Of a stretch of DNA of 64,000 nucleotides, positions 60,375 through 64,000 are shown piece after piece (position 1 is the first letter of the stretch; the number at the start of each line of letters is the position of its first letter). The position numbers were made by a program, and so were the translations under genes. The stretch spans positions 9,625-73,624 of the forward strand of contig CAVAJF010000022.1 of the NCBI GenBank assembly GCA_963588905.1, given 5' to 3'. The stretch comes from Butyricicoccus_A sp963588905. GTDB lineage: Bacteria; Bacillota; Clostridia; Oscillospirales; Butyricicoccaceae. A model generated the notes under the pieces. It was not told where the DNA came from. It worked only from the letters and a program-made list of their open reading frames with translations, and made no database searches.

Positions 60375-61442
60375 TTATGCCTGCATATCTGCGCAGATGT
60401 CTTCCAGCTCGGTCAACAGGGTTGCATTTTCCTGTTCGCTGCCAGTCGTAATGCGAAGCATCTGGAATTTCGGGAAGCAGCGCACACAAATGCTGCGCTT
60501 TTTCAGCTCTTCAAAAATCTCCGAGCACTTGTCCGTGCGCAAAACCGCAAAATTGGTGTGTGTCGGCAGGACGGTAAACACGCCGTATTTCTCTGCCAGC
60601 TTCTGGCAAGCCTCTTCCAGCTCTTCCTTGCGGGCAATCAGTTGCTTGCACTGCTCCTTCTGCCAGCTGGTATCCTCCAGCACAATGCAGGCTGCGAGCT
60701 GCGTCATCGTATTGATGTTATACGGAGAGCGCGTCTTGTTCAGCTGGTCAATCAGATCCTTATAGCCGATAATAAAGCCGCAGCGCAGTGCCGCACAGCC
60801 AAACGCCTTGGACAGCGTCTTCATCACGAGAACATTTTCCAGTGCGGTGGAGCAGTCGAGAATACTCTGATCCCAGAAATCCATGTACGCCTCATCGACA
60901 ACGACCAGCGTATCTTCCAGCGCCATGCAGATGCGGACTGCCTCGCCGTGGTCAAAGCCCTGACCGCCCGGATTGCACGGATTGGAGAAAATCAAAATAT
61001 CCGGCTTTTCCGCCTTGGCGCGGTCAATGACCTCCTGCTCTGTCAGCATAAATTCGCCGTCCTTGAGCATGTTGACGACTTCCAGCTCTGCGACCTCTGC
61101 ATAGAACTGATACATGGAAAAGTCCGGAGACAGAACCATGACCTTGCCGTCGCGCGGTGCAAAGGTATTCATAATCAGAGAAATCAGTTCGTCCGAACCG
61201 TTGCCAACAACAATATTGCCCGGTGCAATGCGGAATTCCCTGCCTGCCAGACGGCGGACATCGGCCACCGTCGGGTCAGGATAGCGATTGAAATCAATGG
61301 TATCAACGCTGGCTGCGATGGCATCACGCAGTTCCTCCGGCAGGGAGAAATAGCTCTCGTTGGCATCCAGCTTAATCTGGTAAACATCCTCGCACGGATC
61401 ATACGGGGTCATGCTCGCCAGCTTTTCCGGTAATTTAATCAT
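60375..61442 (-). CDS. hisC: Histidinol-phosphate aminotransferase
   Basis: 355 residues, PLP aminotransferase. IKLDANESYFSLPEEL, VGNGSDELISLIMNTF, NPCNPGGQGFD and the PLP lysine in VMKTLSKAFGCAALRCGF. The position between hisG and hisH makes the histidine role secure. Confidence 0.94.
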   Translation of the reverse strand: MIKLPEKLASMTPYDPCEDVYQIKLDANESYFSLPEELRDAIAASVDTIDFNRYPDPTVADVRRLAGREFRIAPGNIVVGNGSDELISLIMNTFAPRDGKVMVLSPDFSMYQFYAEVAELEVVNMLKDGEFMLTEQEVIDRAKAEKPDILIFSNPCNPGGQGFDHGEAVRICMALEDTLVVVDEAYMDFWDQSILDCSTALENVLVMKTLSKAFGCAALRCGFIIGYKDLIDQLNKTRSPYNINTMTQLAACIVLEDTSWQKEQCKQLIARKEELEEACQKLAEKYGVFTVLPTHTNFAVLRTDKCSEIFEELKKRSICVRCFPKFQMLRITTGSEQENATLLTELEDICADMQA

Positions 61443-61462
61443 GTCTTGCTTCCTCCCGTATG

Positions 61463-62143
61463 TTATTTGTCCTGCTTGGTTTCAGCCTTCTTGGCCTCGT
61501 CCTTTGCCTTCAGACCCTCCTGCAGCTGCTCAGTCAGTGCCTGAATCTGCTGCTTTTTCAGCTTCATGCTTGCCAGATTGACAATGACACGCGCACTGAT
61601 CGGGGCAACCGTCTCATACGGCTCCAGACCGTTTTCCTTCAGGGTCGTGCCGGTCTCTACAATATCGACAATGGCATCGGCAAGACCAAGCAGCGGAGCC
61701 AGCTCGACACTGCCTTCAATCTTAATAATATTGACGTCCATATTTTTGCGGGAGAAGAAATCGCGCGTTACCTTCGGATACTTGGACGCGATGGTTCTTG
61801 TATGATAACCGGCATAGAAATCCTCGCCCTTCTTGCCGCACAGGCAGAAGCGGCACTTGCCGAAGCCCAGATCCAAGGTTTCATAGAACGAGCCGCCCTT
61901 TTCCATAATGGTATCTTTGCCGACAACACCCATGTCGCACACGCCGTGCTCGACATACGTAATGACGTCAGCTGCCTTGGACAGCACGAGTTCAATATTG
62001 GAATTCGGCAGGCGGAAGATAAGCTTGCGGGAACCGGAGCGCAGTTCGCTGACATCATAGCCGGAATGCTCCAGCAGCTCCAGGGTCTTCTTTTCCAATC
62101 TGCCCTTGGTCAGAGCGATACGAATGATATTATCTGGAGTCAT
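61463..62143 (-). CDS. hisG: ATP phosphoribosyltransferase, short form
   Basis: 226 residues, the short HisG that lacks the C-terminal regulatory domain and needs HisZ. RIALTKGRLEKKTLELLEHSGYD at the start and IVDIVETGTTLKENGLEP (PRPP site) are typical. A charged Lys/Glu/Gln tail (about 200-226) ends the protein. The start overlaps the hisZ stop. Confidence 0.95.
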   Translation of the reverse strand: MTPDNIIRIALTKGRLEKKTLELLEHSGYDVSELRSGSRKLIFRLPNSNIELVLSKAADVITYVEHGVCDMGVVGKDTIMEKGGSFYETLDLGFGKCRFCLCGKKGEDFYAGYHTRTIASKYPKVTRDFFSRKNMDVNIIKIEGSVELAPLLGLADAIVDIVETGTTLKENGLEPYETVAPISARVIVNLASMKLKKQQIQALTEQLQEGLKAKDEAKKAETKQDK

Positions 62144-63324
62144 GCCTGTACCTCTACTTCCTTCACAGCACCATCACGGAAAATCACGAGGGTGCGATAG
62201 CCCTTTTTCTTTGCCAGCTCCATTGCTTCCTTTTCGGTGTCGCACGGTGCCAGCGATGCCAATTCACTGTTTGTATTGATGTAATTGAGTGCGCTCTTGA
62301 GATCGCTTCTCTCGCAGAATACCAGCTCCTGCGGAACGACCTTTTTCTTGAGGTCAACCGATTCCGACAGTGCATCAATGTCGATGGCAAAGCCGGTTGC
62401 TGGAATATCTCTGCCGAACTTGGCACACAGATTATCATATCTGCCGCCCGCCAGAACCGGAGAACCTGCGCCGCCCATATAGCCGCGGAACATCAGGCCG
62501 GTGTAATAGTCAATCTCCTGTACCAGACCGAGGTCGATCATGACATTCTCGCCATAGCCCGCATTGGTGATTGCTGCAATCAAATCCTTTAAGTAAGCCA
62601 CTGCCTTGAGCACGCCCGGATTGTCGGTCAGACCTGCCAGCTCGTCGAGTACCTCGCTGCCGCCGAACAGATTCGGCATCGCCTTGAGGGCACGATATGC
62701 CTCTCGATCCTGATACGGTGCCAGCTCATCGCCCAGCGCTGCATACGACTTGTTCTCGATATTGGAACGAATGCGCTCTGCGGTCTCTGCATCGACATTG
62801 AGAGACTGAATCAGTTCCTTATAAATCGCCGCGTAGCTCAGCTCAATGCGGAAGGTTTCGCCGCGAACCGCTGCCAGTGCCGCAAAGGCTGTCGTCAAAA
62901 TATCAATATCCGCCATCATGCCGCGTGCGCCGAGCAGCTCGGCACCTGCCTGCATGACTTCTGTCGAATGTCCGCGGTGGAACGAACTTGCGCGGTGTAC
63001 CTTCTGCATATAGTACAGACGCAGCGGAAGCACATCGTCGTTGAGCTTGGTCGTAACCACACGCGCAATCGGCGTGGTGTTATCCGGACGCAGCACAAGC
63101 AGTCTGCCGTTGCGGTCGGTCAGCTTGTACATTTTTTCCTGTCCGATGGACGAGCCTGCCTGCGTGAATACATCATAGTATTCCAGCGACGGCGTGATGA
63201 TTTCATCATAACCGCGTGCTTCAAACAGATCTCGGATTCTCTTCTCGTTCTGCCGGAACATACGAGTTGCCGCAAACAAACGGTCGCGGGTGCCCTCCGG
63301 CGTGGAGATTGCATACTGATTCAT
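62140..63324 (-). CDS. hisZ: ATP phosphoribosyltransferase regulatory subunit
   Basis: 394 residues, a catalytically inactive histidyl-tRNA synthetase paralogue. STPEGTRDRLF, YDEIITPSLEYYDVF, YKLTDRNGRLLVLRPDNTTPIARVV and GRYDNLCAKFGRDIPATGFAIDID are typical. It forms a complex with short HisG and gives histidine feedback. First gene of the operon. Confidence 0.94.
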   Translation of the reverse strand: MNQYAISTPEGTRDRLFAATRMFRQNEKRIRDLFEARGYDEIITPSLEYYDVFTQAGSSIGQEKMYKLTDRNGRLLVLRPDNTTPIARVVTTKLNDDVLPLRLYYMQKVHRASSFHRGHSTEVMQAGAELLGARGMMADIDILTTAFAALAAVRGETFRIELSYAAIYKELIQSLNVDAETAERIRSNIENKSYAALGDELAPYQDREAYRALKAMPNLFGGSEVLDELAGLTDNPGVLKAVAYLKDLIAAITNAGYGENVMIDLGLVQEIDYYTGLMFRGYMGGAGSPVLAGGRYDNLCAKFGRDIPATGFAIDIDALSESVDLKKKVVPQELVFCERSDLKSALNYINTNSELASLAPCDTEKEAMELAKKKGYRTLVIFRDGAVKEVEVQA

Positions 63325-63378
63325 ACTATCTAACCCCTAAATATAATGTTTATTGTTTCATCACTTTAGCGCGTTAAC

Positions 63379-63407
63379 ATGATAACATGACTAGTTTGGT
63401 ATGTCAA
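63379..63407 (-). promoter_or_regulatory. his operon promoter
   Basis: On the - strand TTGACA (63407-63402) and TATCAT (63384-63379) with a 17-base spacer. The leader of about 50 bases holds no T-box. The -35 box contains the stop codon of the upstream ORF. Confidence 0.78.
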
Positions 63408-63970
63408 GCGTTCTTGGAAATGTTACGAAAAAGAAACTTTTTAAAACTTATTCTCTTCTTTCTTATTCTCTTTATAAATGTTATCTGTACTACCCTGAAT
63501 AACCATCTCAATAATATCAAAATAAAATATCTTTTTTGTCGTTCTATCCCAAAATCTGACACAAACTTAGCAGCAATTGATAGTATTATTATAAAGAACA
63601 GTACACCACATACTCCATTTACTATATCACCCATGTCCTTATTTGACATACCATAAATACCTATTATCAGCGATATAAGCGACACGAAATTTTCATTTGC
63701 AAATCCTCCGCATCTGTTTTTTTCTTCTTTTTTTAGACGAAATATGTAATGTACTAAATAATTTTTATCTGTATTATTATGTATTTTTTGAATAACACAA
63801 ATACTATAATCAATATGTGCCTTGTTAAAAAACTTGACTTTTTTATACTTATCAAGCTTTCTTTCTTCATTCAATGCATCACGTATCTTACTTTTATCTA
63901 TATCACTTAATCTAAGGAACTTAAAAATTTCCTCTTCTATATCCTCAAGAGGTGCGGACAGAATCCTGGA
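63404..63970 (-). pseudogene. AT-rich membrane-protein ORF, probably truncated at its 5' end
   Basis: The frame is open from a TAG at 63973-63971 to the stop at 63404 but has no ATG; TTG 63874 would give 156 residues, yet the codons upstream (LEDIEEEIFKFLRLSDID...) also look coding. The protein has a basic N-terminal part, two membrane segments (about FVSLISLIIGIYGM and VCGVLFFIIILSIAA) and a strongly basic end (RKKRISFKKF). Base composition is far more AT-rich than the neighbours, which suggests transfer. No family recognised. It may be a remnant, or a gene with a non-ATG start. Confidence 0.5.
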
Positions 63971-64000
63971 CTAAGTTGCTATTCCTAGACTTCGTCTATA

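Noticed and set aside
63325..63400. Histidine T-box before hisZ
   Set aside because: The leader is about 50 bases and has no GGTACCGCG-type T-box sequence.
1..64000. CRISPR arrays, rRNA and tRNA genes
   Set aside because: No regularly spaced repeats and no intergenic gap with tRNA or rRNA sequence were seen.

Overview
The window is a 64 kb piece of a bacterial chromosome with moderate GC content. The gene content points to an anaerobic, low-oxygen Clostridia-type Firmicute, probably in the Oscillospirales (the Butyricicoccus/Agathobaculum group is my best guess from memory, not proven here). Supporting signs are strong AGGAGG ribosome binding sites, sigma-A promoters (TTGACA/TATAAT), a T-box leader, the dapL lysine route, a clostridial-type glnA with an ANTAR regulator, and the anaerobic cobalamin pathway.

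Left part (1-16.7 kb, mostly + strand): nitrogen assimilation genes (end of gltB, gltD, glnA, an ANTAR antiterminator); dapF-pyrG-dapL; an LtaS-like membrane phosphoglycerol transferase; a Gfo/Idh/MocA dehydrogenase; DUF951 plus a uridine-phosphorylase-like gene on the - strand; an S1-domain protein; and a MerR regulator divergent from a MATE pump and a cytidylate-kinase-like gene.

Middle (16.7-33 kb): a phenolic acid decarboxylase with its divergent PadR repressor and a clear operator; the branched-chain amino acid block ilvB-ilvN-ilvD behind a T-box, with a second promoter and possible attenuator in front of ilvD; a DUF421/DUF4363 pair; a D,D-carboxypeptidase, an HPr-like protein, mtaB, rarA, glyA, nth, coaX, a phosphodiesterase, and three small genes of unknown function.

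The dominant feature is a - strand unit from 54.5 to 32.9 kb. It begins with rsmA (ksgA) and continues through 21 further genes that carry glutamyl-tRNA via uroporphyrinogen III to adenosylcobalamin: hemA, hemL, hemB, hemC, cobA-hemD, cbiJ-sirC, cbiH, cbiF, cbiG, cbiD, cbiET, cbiC, cbiA, btuR, cbiP, cbiB, cobD, cobU (two forms), cobS and cobT. Most junctions are 4-base stop/start overlaps. I see no cobalamin riboswitch; the only promoter I can place is the one before rsmA. A cobalt chelatase and the C20 methyltransferase CbiL are absent and must be encoded elsewhere if the pathway is complete. A YabE-like G5/3D cell-wall protein lies upstream of rsmA, as in the yabE-rnmV-ksgA order of Bacillus.

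Right end (56-64 kb): a DUF2971 protein, xth, and a histidine operon hisZ-G-C-H-A-F-I lacking hisB, hisD and hisE, followed by an AT-rich membrane-protein ORF that seems truncated at its 5' end. No tRNA, rRNA or CRISPR array was seen.
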